Positions 47,939 through 60,805 of a stretch of 64,000 nt of DNA are shown in pieces. This stretch comes from Trichosphaerium sp. ATCC 40318 (Eukaryota > Discosea > Flabellinia > Trichosidae). How positions within the stretch are numbered: the first letter of the stretch is position 1; each line of letters opens with the position of its first letter. A program made the position numbers and the translations under genes. The stretch covers positions 434,001 to 498,000 of the forward strand of contig JALMLS010000376.1 of NCBI GenBank assembly GCA_038496445.1, written 5' to 3'. The notes below the pieces were generated by a model, which was not told the origin of the DNA, ran no database searches, and saw nothing but the letters and a program-made list of their open reading frames with translations.

Positions 47939-48125
47939 CTCAAAGTGTTCGTCTATGTAACGGACCACAGCATACCCTAATGAGCGTTATTCTTATATCA
48001 CATTAATGCCTTTACACTAAACACATTGCCGTGGCTCGCTTAATCTCTGTTAAAAAATATTGCGCTCTGAAGAAGCAAGACTCACATTTTTTTATATTTT
48101 CAACACTTGCCGAGATACGCTTGAG

Positions 48126-51100
48126 ATGAAGCCTAGCAGCCTTTCACTCCTGCTTGTGATTTCGCTTGTATCTTGCGCTCTGGCACAGTTTAGACCGCTC
48201 TCATTACCCCCTGCTCAAAGAGAAGATTTAGCAGTTGCCACATGCAGGGACGTGCCAGAAGGCGGTCCAATCGTCGCTATCGTGGGTACGGATCTTAATT
48301 TTGTTCAGCCCTAAGTTGATAATCACGTGATTATGACCAAGAGCCGTATTTTTGAGTAATACAGGTGTTAACGGCTCAAAGTGCTTATTTGGCGCCTGAG
48401 TATTTTGGGTTTTTTTTTCAAATCACGAACCTTTGATATTGTATTCTCGAGTTGGCTTTTTCTACTTCTTTCGGTTGACGTTATCCACTAGACGCAAGAA
48501 GAATGCAATGCGACGCCCCAATGCCTCCAGGGGACCCTGTACTTATACAAAATTGGAATACTTCCATTTATCATGGAGAGGTAAGCGTCATAAGAGACTT
48601 TCTTCAACACCGATCCTTTGTGCAAACTTCCAAAATAATTTTTTTTTCTATTTTCTCGAAACTTCTAATTTTTCGCCTTAGGACAACGTCTTATGGAATA
48701 GAACAGCATTTGACAATAACTTAGTATTTGGTATTGCCTTAGACGAGGTTTTTAACATCTATGTTACATCCACATCAATCTGGGGGCCAGAGTTTGCCAG
48801 CGGTAATATTTTCCGTATTGATGGGCAAGATGGAAGTGTTTCTGTATTTGCGACTCTACCACAGCTAGGCGGTACAAATTCTGGTTTGGGTAATATTGCC
48901 TACCATCAAACAGCCAAGAATTTTTACGTCACGAACTTCTTTGACGGCGCAATTTATCGCCTAAACGCAACGGGCGGTATTTTAGACACATATCTCCCTT
49001 TTGGTGATGCAAGGAGTACTCCTGGTGCACCATTTGCTGACCAAGATAAACTACTTTGGGCTGTTCAAGTTAACCACGATGAAAATCGTTTGTATTTTGG
49101 TACGTAGATCGAAACGTGATTGTTCACCAAAAAAAAAAAAAAAAGCTCCACCAGGTTTTTTTTTGGTTTTCCTTTTTTCTTGTTTTGATTCTTATGTCAC
49201 ACCATAGGTACCAGGTTTGAAGATGGTAGTATTAGAGCTGATGGTGTTGGTCCTAATGCTAATCGCGTATATTCTATATCTCTAGAAACGTAAGAAAGAA
49301 CTTTATTTGATTGAAATCCTATATCATCTCTTTCTAATCTTGGTTTGTAGAGACGGTAGCTTTACAAATAACAGCATGAACTCTACATTGGTAGAAGAAC
49401 TTATTCTAGAAGAATTTGACCAAGCTCTTTGTGAAAGCGCTTTGAGTTGTGCAGATTCTCGTACGTTCAAACTAACTGCAAAAATATGTTTTTTTAGATT
49501 TAATTTACTTTCTAGCTATTGGTAACTGTGATTGTGATTTCACTATGCCTATATCTGATATCGCGTTTTCCGCCAACTTTAATACTATGCTTATATCAGG
49601 CACGTGATTAAACACGTGATTTGAGTGTAATTATTAACTTTTTTTTCGTTTACAGAAAAATCTATGAACGATGTTTTCTCCACTGTGGCTCACTTGGGAA
49701 GAGTAATACAGTACGCTGGAGCAAGTGGTAACTGGTCAGAAACAACGGCACAATTCGAGGCAGGATATTTTGATAATGAACGTCGCTCGAACGCTGGTGG
49801 TGGTGTAGATTACTTAGAATGTCTCAGTACGTTTAAAAACCTGAAAGAAAGAAAATAGTTTCATTCTTGTAACTTACTTTTTACGACAGGTGAAACAGAG
49901 TGTGCCGTGAACACAAGTGTGGCAGTATTCACAGCTGACGCGATTCTCGTCAGCCCAGGAGAAAACCTATACGGTCTTCAATTCACCAGAGCTGATACTG
50001 GCGGTGGTGTAGGAGATTCTTATGCACTTGACCTAGATGGTGACATAGGCGATACTTTTGATAAACGAAATCTTGGTGATGTAGAAGTTATGCGTGGTTG
50101 CATAGTATCAGGTACAAAAAGACATGCCATTATGTTTCCCTCTATTTACATCCGTAGCTTCTGGTCCAGGTGCTCCAGCAGCTCCAGTGCCTCCAGTAGC
50201 TCCAGTGGCAACTCCACCTCCTACAACTGCTGCACCTACAGCACCTCCAACTGAGGCTCCCCCAACAGCACCTCCAACTCAGGCTCCTCCAACAGCTCCA
50301 CCTACGAACGCTCCTTTTGCTCCATTTTCTCCTACAGAGGCTCCATCTAACGCTCCTGTGCCTGTCCCTACAGAAGCTCCATCGAATGCTCCTTTCCCAC
50401 CACCTACGGATCCACCTACAAACGCTCCTGTTCCTGAGCCGCCAACGAATGCCCCGGTTCCCCCAACAGATGCGCCTACTGATGCACCAACAGATGCTCC
50501 GGTAGCTCCTACAGACGCTCCAACAGATGCTCCTGTAGCTCCAACAGATGCTCCTGCAGCTCCAACGGCCGTTACTGTAGCTCCTACAGACGCTCCTGTA
50601 GCTCCTACTGGTTCAAACGACAGTACACCAACTGGAGTGCCTGTGGGACCCACTGTTTCTATTGGTAACATCATCTTTAACGATATTAACGGTGATGGTG
50701 ACCAAAGTAAGAACACATGAACATAAAAAACCCAATCGTATTTGAGGTTTATCCTTCTCTATGGCGAACTAACTTTGTTCTTTAGCCGGTGACGATAATA
50801 TTCCTCTTGTTGCTACAATCGTTCTATTAGACGCAACCGGTACTATGGCTCTTGGAGGAACTACGACAAACAATGAAGGATTCTACGAACTTGATGATCT
50901 TGAGCCTCTCACGGACTACATCATTTGTGTTGATTTCACAATTTCTATGCCACTTATGGGCGTACTAAGTCCAGCATTTGCAACAAATGATACTGCTACT
51001 GATTCTAATGGTCAACTCGCAAGATACAATGTTTTTGGATTTGTGGGCAGAGTACGACTTTCTTATGAATGATCACGTGTTTTTTTTTTTCGAAATGGAA

Positions 51101-54100
51101 TTTCTTTTTTTTTGGTTCATTTGTAACTATTTATTAGGATATGTCTTGTGCGAATGTTACTTCTCCTGCTACGGGTATAGATGATACAGTCGATTTTGGA
51201 TTCGCTATGATACCTCCTATTGCCCCTTCTGCACCTCCAACTGCAGCACCGACTGATGCACCAACAGAAGCTCCAACAATGGCTGCTAACGTTGAGATTG
51301 GAGATCTTGTTTTCAATGACGTTCTTGCTGATGGTATTCAAGGTAACAACCAACTTCGTCTTGTTTCTTGTTTGACTCATTACTTAGGTGCTGATGAAGT
51401 ATTTAACTCTACATTCCGTGTAATTCTATTGAATGCAAATGGATCAACAATCATGGCTGAAACGGAAACAGATGCCAGTGGTATTTACGGATTCAACTCA
51501 ACAGATGGATTGATACCTGAAACGGACTACATTGTTTGTGTTGATTACCTTGCATCTGAACCAACAGCATCCATCAGTTCTTCATTTGTTGGTAATGATA
51601 CTTCCCTTGATTCAAATGGACAAGAGGCATTCTATCCTATTGTCGCTAATACGGTGCGTTAAAACAATTGGTTTGTTTCTATCACCTGCCTTACTTTTCA
51701 ATAGAGTCTTTCATGTGCCAATGTGACCACACCAATGGCAGGACTCAGTGACTTTACTTACGATTTCGGATTCACCATTGCTCCTCCAACTGAAGCTCCA
51801 ACTGACGCTCCAACAGATGCTCCTGTAGCTCCAACAGCTGTTACTGTAGCTCCAACAATGGCTGGCAACGACACTACAACTGAACCACCAACCATGGCTG
51901 GCAACGGCACTACAACTGACGCACCAACGATGGCACCAAATGGTACTACTGATACACCAACTATGGAACCTTTAGGGCCAACTATGCCAGCTACTGTTTC
52001 TATTGGTAATTTGATTTTTAACGATATCAACGGTGATGGTGACCAAGGTACAATATTGTCATGTGGTGTAACACATACTCACATGGAATCTAGCTGGAGA
52101 CTTGCCTGTCGATAATTTAGCCGTCAATATTGTTGTGCTAAACGGAGATGGTACTCAACGTGTAGCCTCAGTCAGTAATACTGGCTTGACTGGCACATAC
52201 CAAGTTGATAATCTGATTCCTAACACACCATACATTGTATGTGTTGACTACCTTGTCGCTGATCCTCTCATGGGCGACTTGAGTCCAGCTTTTGCAACAA
52301 ATGATACTGCTACTGATTCCAATGGTCAAATCGCATTTTATCCAGCTCATAGTGCAAGCAGAGTACGATGACACTTTTTATGGTTAGAAACTTACTGTTT
52401 GTTTCATAAATAGAATCTATCATGTGCCAATGTGACCTCTCCTGCAAATGGCACAGATGACACCATTGATTTTGGTTTCACCATGCTTCCAGGTGCTCCA
52501 ACAGAAGCACCAACTGATGTGCCAACAATGGCAGGTAATACAACAGAACCACCAACGATGCCAGCAAATACAACCGAGCCGCCAACGATGCCAGCGAATA
52601 CAACAGAACCACCAACGATGCCAGCAAATACAACCGAACCGCCAACGATGCCAGCGAATACAACAGAGCCACCAACCATGCCAGCGAATACAACAGAACC
52701 ACCAACGATGCCAGCAAATACAACCGAGCCGCCTACTATGCCAGCAAATACAACAGAACCACCAACGATGCCAGCAAATACAACAGAGCCGCCAACGATA
52801 CCGGCCAATACAACAGAATCACCAACCATGGCGCCATCAAACGCCACATCACCACCTACTCTATCTCCAGCTAATGTGGGTATTGGTGACTTCATTTTTA
52901 ACGATGTTAATCAAAACGGAATGCAAGGCATGTATATCACGCCTACTCTTCTCTCCTCTTATATTTTATTTAGATGGTGATACAGCGTTCATTGTTAATT
53001 TCCCTGTTGCACTTTTGGATGCAAACGGAACTCAAGTTCTCGCTGAAACCATGTCTGGTATGGATGGTATTTACGGATTCAACTCACTTGATGGATTGAT
53101 GCCACAAACGGACTACATTATTTGTGTTGACTATCAATCTGTTTTGGGATCTTCAGCAGGAATCAGTCCTGCTTTTGAAGGGCAATCATTCCTTGATTCT
53201 CATGGTGAAGCCGCTATTTACCTAGCTTTTAGCAACGAGGTACGTTTTTTGCTTATTCTGTAAAAGTTCTATTGTTATGTTTTGCTTATTTTTATGATAG
53301 ACTGTATCTTGTGCAAATGTCACAACACCAATAGCTGGTTTTACTGATAACACCATCGATTTCGGTTTCTTCGAACCCGGAACACCTGCACCAACATTTG
53401 CTCCTAGTACCTCAGGAAATAATGGAACCATGTCACCAACTGCAGGTCCTGTTGCAAACGTAAGTATTGGTGACTTTGTGTTTATGGACGCTGGAATGGA
53501 TGGTCTTCAAGGTACATATTTCACTTCCAATATCAGCCGTATTAACGATCCCTCTTCTCCCATTAATAGGCCCTGACATTGCTTTTGGCGATTTGATTCC
53601 AACCATACTATTGGACGCTACAGGAACCATAATAATTGCTGAAAATAGTACTGATAGTCTGGGCATATACGAATTCAACCAAGACCATGGTGTATTACCA
53701 GAAACTGATTACATTGTCTGTGTTGACTACCAGGCTGTATTGACTAGCGTTGATATCTCTGAAGCTTTCGTCAATAACGACACCGCACTAGACTCGAATG
53801 GTCAAGCTGCGATATATGATGTTTACAGCAACACCGTAAGATAACCTTTAATGTAGTGTTACAAACTAATTCTTTTTTCCAAAAGACACAACTTTCTTGT
53901 GCAAATGTAACATCCCCAATGGCAGACGGTGTTGATGATACAATCGATTTTGGATTTTTTATTGTTCATACACCTGTGGCGAATGGCACCGATGCTCCAA
54001 CAATGGCAGCCAACGCAACTACAACCGAACCACCAACAGTACCAGGTAATACAACAGAGCCACCTACGATGGCACCCAACGTAACTACAACCGAACCACC

Positions 54101-57100
54101 AACAATACCAGCCAATACAACAGAACCACCAACGATGCCAGCCAATACGACAGAACCTCCAACGATGCCATTCAATACAACAGAACCTCCAACAATACCA
54201 GCCAATACAACAGAACCACCAACGATGCCAGCAAATACAACAGAACCGCCAACGATACCATCGAATACAACAGAGCCACCTACGATGGCACCCAACGTAA
54301 CTACAACCGAACCACCAACAGTACCAGCCAATACAACAGAACCACCAACTATGGCTCCAGTATCAAACGTGACATCACCACCTACTCTGTCTCCAGCTAA
54401 TGTGGGTATTGGTGACTTCATTTTTAACGATGTGAATCAAAACGGAATACAAGGTATGTATTACTAACACTTTTGCCAACACCTTACACTTTTATTTAGA
54501 TGGCGAGCCAGCGTTCATTGTTAATTTCCCTATTGTACTTTTGGATGCAAGTGGAACCCAAGTTCTCGCTGACACTATGTCTGGCATGGACGGTATTTAC
54601 GGATTCAACTCACCTGATGGATTGATGCCACAAACGGACTACATTATTTGTGTTGACTATCTATCTGTTTTGGGATCTTCAGCAGAAATCAGTCCTTCAT
54701 TTGCAGGCGGACAAGCATTCAGTGATTCCCATGGCGAAGCCGCTATTTACCCAGCCTACAGTAACGAGGTATTTTATTTATTTTTTTCTGTTTTTTTTCT
54801 TATCACAACCACGTGTCTGGTTGTTTATAAATAATGCCTTACAAAGTTGTTGTGCTTATTTTTTTATGATAGACTTTATCTTGTGCAAATGTCACAACGT
54901 TAATGGCTGGCTTTACTGATAACACCATCGATTTCGGTTTCTTCGAACCCGGAACACCTGCACCAACATTTGCTCCTAGTACCTCAGGAAATAATGGAAC
55001 TGTGTCACCAGCAGCTCCTATTGCAAACGTAAGTATTGGTGATTTCATCTTTAATGATGTAGGAGAAGACGGGGAACAAGGTACTTTTTTTCTTATTTTT
55101 TTCTGTTTGTACACGTTAATTCTATTATTAACCCATTACCTTTAGGTACCGATGTTGCATTCGCAGAAGATTTCATCGTCGTGCTTTTGGATGAATCCGG
55201 TACAACAATAGTTGCTGAGACAAACGTAACTGCTGGATTCTACGGATTCGATGGAACAGATGGATTACTAGCAAACACTTCATACATTGTATGTGTTGAT
55301 TTCCAAGCTGTTACAGGACTTGATCTAAACATGTCGCCTGCGTTTATCGGAAATGATTCTTCTACGGACTCCAATGGAGAAGCAGCTACATACACTGTCT
55401 ACAGTGACCAGGTAGAGTTTTAAACAAAAGTTATAAGCCCATGTATCAAGTGTGTTAACTGGCTGCTTAGATGCTTTCATGTGCTAATATCACTACACCT
55501 TTGGAAGGTTTTGCTGATGATACCATCGATTTTGGATTCTTTGTAGCAAATAACGCCACAGAGGCACCAACCGATGCTCCAACAATGGCAGGAAACGCAA
55601 CTACAACCGAACCACCAACAATGGCTGGTAACGACACTACAACCGAACCACCAACTATGGCTGGTAACGCAACTACAACTGAACCACCAACCATGGCTGG
55701 CAACGGTACTGACGCACCAACGATGGCACCAAATGGTACTACTGATGCGCCAACTATGGAGCCTGTAGGACCAACTATGCCAGCACCTACTGTTTCTATT
55801 GGTAATTTGATTTTTAACGATGTCAACGGTGATGGTGACCAAGGTGCGTCCCGACTTTTAGATTTCATGTTTGTTCTTTATTTCTCATTTATTTTAATAG
55901 CTGGAGACTTCGCTGTTCCAAATTTGGCTGCCTCAGTTGTTGTGCTAAATGGAGACGGTTCTGCACTAGTAACTATTGTGTCAACAGGCGGCCTCTCCGG
56001 AGAGTACCAAGTTGATAATCTGATTCCTAACACACCATACATTGTATGTGTTGACTACCTTGTCGCTGATCCTCTCATGGGCGACTTGAGTCCAGCATTT
56101 GCAACAAATGATACTGCTACTGATTCCAATGGTCAAATCGCATTTTATCCAGTTTACAGCACAAGCAGAGTACGATGATACATTAACTTTTATTCAATAA
56201 CTTACTGTTTGTTTCATCAATAGAATCTATCATGTGCCAATGTGACCTCTCCTGCAAATGGAACAGATGACACCATTGATTTTGGTTTCACTATGCTTCC
56301 AAGTGCTCCAACAGAAGCACCAACCGATGTACCAACAGAAGCGCCAACAGATGCCCCAACAATGGCTGCTAACGTTGAGATTGGAGATCTTGTTTTCAAT
56401 GACGTTCTTGCTGATGGTATTCAAGGTAACAACCAACTTCATCTTGTTTCTTGTTTGACTTATTACTTAGGTGCTGGTGAAGTATTTAACTCAACATTCC
56501 GTGTAATTCTATTGAATGCAAACGGATCAACAATCATGGCTGAAACGGAAACAGATGCAAATGGTATCTACGGATTCAACTCAACAGATGGATTGATACC
56601 TGAAACGGACTACATTGTTTGTGTTGATTACCTTGCATCTGAACCAACAGCTTCCATCAGTTCTTCATTTGTCGGTAATGAAACCTCCCTCGATTCAAAT
56701 GGACAAGAGGCATTCTATCCTATTGTCGCTAATACGGTATGTTAACATTGTTTCATTATGTATCACCTACCGTCTATTTACATTTGTATTTTCAATAGAG
56801 TCTTTCATGTGCCAATGTGACCACACCAATGGCAGGACTCAGTGACTTTACTTACGATTTCGGATTCACCATTGCTGAAGTGCCAACTGAAGCTCCAACT
56901 GACGCTCCAACAATGGCAGGCAACGTAACTACAACTGAACCACCAACAATGGCTGGCAACGACACTACGACCGAACCACCAACTATGGCTTCAAACGCCA
57001 CCGAAGCTCCAACAATGGCTGCTGGAAGTGTAGCACTTGGAGATCGTGTGTTCAACGACTTAAATGGTGATGGTATTCAAGGTATGTTATACATCCTAAA

Positions 57101-60100
57101 CTCTTTTATCCTAATATGTGAGTAGATGTCGATGAACTTTCAATCACAATGGAAGATATTCCAGTCATACTTCTCAATGCTGACGCATCAGCTGTCATTG
57201 CCAATACATCAACAGGTGTAGACGGCATGTATGAATTCAGTACAGCAGATGGCCTCGAGAACTCAACAGCATACATTGTTTGTGTTGATTATCAATCTGT
57301 ATTGGGCTCATCAACAGAGATCAGTCCTGCATTTGTTGGAAATGAAACATTCCTTGACTCAAATGGTGAAGCTGCAATTTATCAAGTTTACAGCAACGAG
57401 GTACTTTTATTTGTTTTTCTTGTTTTTCTTTTTTTTCTTACTCCTTTTTTAGACATTGTCTTGTGCCAATGTGACCACACCAATGGCTGGCCTTGCTGAT
57501 AACACCATCGATTTCGGTTTCATTCTTGCTGATGTTCCTACAGCCGCTCCAAATGGTACTGACGCTCCAACAATGGCTCCAGCAGCTCCAACAATGGCTT
57601 CTAATGGAACCGATGCCCCAACTATGGCTCCAAACGCTACCGAAGCACCAACAATGGCCGCTGGAAGTGTAGCACTTGGAGACCGCGTATTCAATGACTT
57701 AAATGGTGATGGTATTCAAGGTATGTTATACATCCTAAACTCTTTTATCCTATGCACTTCACTTTATTTTATCTAAAACGTGTATCTAGATATTGATGAA
57801 CTTTCCATCACAATGGAAGATATTCCAGTCATACTTCTCAATGCTGACGCATCAGCTGTCATTGCCAACACATCAACAGGTGTAGATGGCATGTACGAAT
57901 TCAGTACAGCAGATGGCCTCGAGAACTCAACAGCATACATTGTTTGTGTTGATTATCAATCTGTATTGGGATCAGCAACAGAGATCAGTCCTGCATTTGT
58001 TGGAAATGAAACATTCCTTGACTCAAACGGCGAAGCTGCAATTTATCAAGTTTACAGCAACGAGGTATAGCTTCTTTTCCTACTTTTGTTTATTTGATTT
58101 TTGGTATTCTAACATTACTATTTTATAGACTTTGTCTTGTGCCAATGTGACCACACCAATGGCTGGCCTTGCTGATAACACCATCGATTTCGGTTTCATT
58201 CTTGCTGATGTTCCTACAGCCGCTCCAAATGGTACTGACGCTCCAACAATGGCTGCGAATGGTACTGATGCCCCAACAATGGCATCTAATGGAACCGATG
58301 CCCCAACTATGGCTCCAAACGCTACCGAAGCTCCAACAATGGCTGCTGGAAGTGTAGCACTTGGAGACCGCGTATTCAATGACTTAAATGGTGATGGTAT
58401 TCAAGGTATGTTATACGCAATCTAAACTCTTTTATCTTAACTTGCGTTTAGATATTGATGAACTTTCTATCACAATGGCAGATATTCCAGTCATACTTCT
58501 CAATGCTGATGCATCAGCTGTCATTGCAAATACATCAACAGGTGTAGAAGGCATGTATGAATTCAGTACAGCAGATGGCCTCGAGAACTCAACAGCATAC
58601 ATTGTTTGTGTTGATTATCAATCTGTGTTGGGATCAGCAACAGAGATCAGTCCTGCATTTGTTGGAAATGAAACATTCCTCGACTCAAACGGTGAAGCTG
58701 CAATTTATCAAGTTTACAGCAACGAGGTACTTGTAATGTTTATTTAATTTCAGTTCTTATTATATTATTAGACATTGTCTTGTGCCAATGTGACCACACC
58801 AATGGCTGGCCTTGCTGATAACACCATTGATTTCGGTTTCATTCTCGCTGATGTTCCTACAGCCGCTCCAAATGGTACTGACGCTCCAACAATGGCTGCG
58901 AATGGTACTGATGCCCCAACAATGGCTTCTAATGGAACCGATGCCCCAACTATGGCTCCAAACGCCACTGAAGCTCCAACAATGGCATCCAATGCCACTG
59001 ATGCCCCAACAATGGCATCTAATGGAACCGACGCTCCAACAATGGCATCCAATGCTACTGATGCTCCTACAATGGCACCAAACGATACCGCTCCAGCCAA
59101 TGTTAGTATTGGTGGTGATGTTTTCAGAGACCCTAGTGGTGCTGGCGGTCAAGGAGGTACGAAGCTAAAAAAAGAAACCCACAGCCTCCTGTTTTTGTTA
59201 GTTTTTATTCACGAACTAATCATTCTATTCACAGGTGCTGTTCCATTCGATGTACTTTTGCCTGTCATCCTATTCAATGAAAATGGTACAGAAATCATAG
59301 CTCAAACAGAAACCGACCTATTGGGCGCATATTTGTTTAATGGAACGGATGGTGTATTGCCATTAACGACATACATCGTTTGTGTTGATTTCATGGAGAG
59401 ACTTCCTGGATTCGAGATAAGTCCTGCCCTCAGTACCAACAGCACGGATACCGACTCTAATGGTGAACCTGCTATCTTCCCTGTTTATAGTAACGAAACA
59501 CTTGCATGTGGTACAGTTACATCGCAAGCAGAAGGTTCTGGAGATTTTTCAATAGATTTTGGTTTCTTCCAATCCGCTCCTACAGAAGCTCCTGTAGCGC
59601 CTGTAGCACCTACCGAACCTGCCCCTACTGCCCCACCTACAATGCCACCTCCTCAACCACCTTGCACACTAAAGGAGACACCTCCAATAGCTTCTGTTCA
59701 CTCGTACGTTTACACTTCTTACTTTTAAAGTTTATCTTTTGGTAAACGTTACATGTTCTTATACAATGTTAAGCGCTGGAGTTTCATGTTCTAGAACAAT
59801 GGCTTACGAGATGGCAATGGAGAATGCCATCAACACTTGTAACGAGTACGTCTAATCTACTTTTAAGTACCACAATCTGTGACTTAACTTAACGCCTGTT
59901 TTTTAGAGAGTGTATGGAACTTCAATTTTGTCCAATAACGCCAGTGAATGGCACATCAAATGCAATTGATCCTTCTTTCTGCAAACTTACATTCACAGAA
60001 GACTGGAGCTACGACTGTACGCTTTATATTCTACACGTGTTTTTTTTTTGGTTTTTCTTCTTTGTTTTTTTGTCGGCTTTAGTTGACCTTTTTTTACAGG

Positions 60101-60182
60101 TGGTCCGGCTGCTGCCTACGCGGAATGGCATGCTAAACTTTCTTGCGGATGTAAATGTATTCAATGCGCTTGCGAGAGTTAA
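48126..60182 (+). CDS. Giant secreted surface protein: propeller-like N-terminus plus 13 SdrD-B-like modules
   Basis: Start ATG 48126 with a signal peptide (MKPSSLSLLLVISLVSCALA). The first roughly 500 residues have repeated short motifs such as VFGIALDEVFNIYVTSTSIW, NIFRIDGQDGSVSVFATL and FYVTNFFDGAIYRLNATGG, like an NHL-type beta-propeller, then a GNCDC... DIAFSANFNTMLIS block also found with bacterial SdrD-type proteins. From 50650 to 59570 come 13 SdrD-B-like modules (IGD-x-x-FND-x-NGDGxQ ... CVDY ... FATNDTATDSNGQ ... SCANVT... DFGF) joined by Pro/Thr linkers rich in NTT, NAT and NGT glycosylation sites. The C-terminus is Cys-rich (KLSCGCKCIQCACES), with TAA 60180-60182. About 45 exons. 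No TM or GPI tail is seen. It is probably an extracellular matrix, wall or adhesive protein. Confidence 0.88.
52540..52830 (+). repeat. 30-bp coding minisatellite (NTTEPPTMPA linker)
   Basis: About ten tandem 30-base units coding for NTTEPPTMPA, in phase with the reading frame, after module 3. Units differ mainly at silent positions (ACC/ACG, GAA/GAG). Each unit brings one N-x-T glycosylation site and Pro/Thr for O-glycosylation. Confidence 0.9.
54000..54350 (+). repeat. Second 30-bp-type coding minisatellite in linker after module 5
   Basis: About eleven units of 30-33 bases coding NTTEPPTMPA, NTTEPPTIPA and NVTTTEPPT variants. It is more mixed than the array at 52540, with interspersed MAPNVTTTEPP units. 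Confidence 0.88.
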
Positions 60183-60311
60183 TGTGCTCTACGAAACAAG
60201 CAAAATAAATTAGTTTAAGTAGTTTTACGTATCTATGAAAAAGATTGTCATATTTTCTGTCATACAAAAAACCAATTGTTACACCATGTCCATGTCGAAT
60301 TTTATCTAGAT

Positions 60312-60590
60312 ATGGCCTATGCTTGGCATATCACTACACTATGCGCAGCAATATTTTTGGATCGTTGTAATGTCCGCGAGATACGTATCTTGTATTTAGA
60401 AGCTGTTTTCAAAAAAAGATCCTTGGCCAAACAACGTAGCATCATTGCCGCTGTACGAAGCTACGCACGAAAAGGAGTGCGCGAGTGGCGCGAGAGACCT
60501 TATACCATATCCGTTCTCGGGGAAATAAAAAGCACGCCGGCGCACATGCTAATTCAGGAGTTAATGCCTACGACCACTAAACACGTGTAA
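60312..60590 (+). CDS. Short ORF, hypothetical basic protein
   Basis: 92 codons from ATG 60312 (MAYAWHITTLCAAIFL) to TAA 60588-60590. Hydrophobic start, then an Arg/Lys-rich helical stretch (FKKRSLAKQRSIIAAVRSY; ARKGVREWRERPYTISV). No intron and no family recognised. It could be a small gene or one exon of a larger gene. It is short, and codon use is unremarkable. Confidence 0.35.
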   Translation: MAYAWHITTLCAAIFLDRCNVREIRILYLEAVFKKRSLAKQRSIIAAVRSYARKGVREWRERPYTISVLGEIKSTPAHMLIQELMPTTTKHV

Positions 60591-60805
60591 GTTTTTGTTA
60601 TTTTGGGGTTCAGCCATAAAAGCCACTTCATCGCTCAAACATGTTGTGACAGTACCCTTAAAAGGCATCTGTAGCTAAGTTCATCATAGTAGAAGCGATT
60701 CTAAATTGTAGGGTAGCCAAAATGAGCGTAATAACTTAAAAAAAATTTAAATAAAATATTCGAAAAGACACCGAACAAAGACGTATTTCTAAAAAAACCG
60801 ACACG

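Larger units (their letters stand above)
50651..59580 (+). repeat. Thirteen tandem SdrD-B-like exon cassettes
   Basis: Module starts (first exon block) fall near 50660, 51290, 51995, 52880, 53463, 54405, 55032, 55796, 56377, 57036, 57669, 58359 and 59105. Each of modules 1-12 is spread over three exons with an intron just after the DG-x-Q|G codons and another just before SCANVT. Modules 10, 11 and 12 are nearly identical, including parts of introns. Modules 2 and 9, 3 and 8, and 4 and 6 are close pairs. Module 13 lacks the second intron. Confidence 0.88.

Noticed and set aside
50279-50716. Minus-strand ORFs opposite the PT-rich linkers (also 52404-52895, 53966-54421, 58768-59100 and others)
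   Set aside because: They are low-complexity shadows (Gly/Val/Ala-rich) of the Pro/Thr repeats on the coding strand.
52540-52830. CRISPR-like array
   Set aside because: The 30-bp units are adjacent with no spacers and are in-frame coding repeats within a eukaryotic gene.
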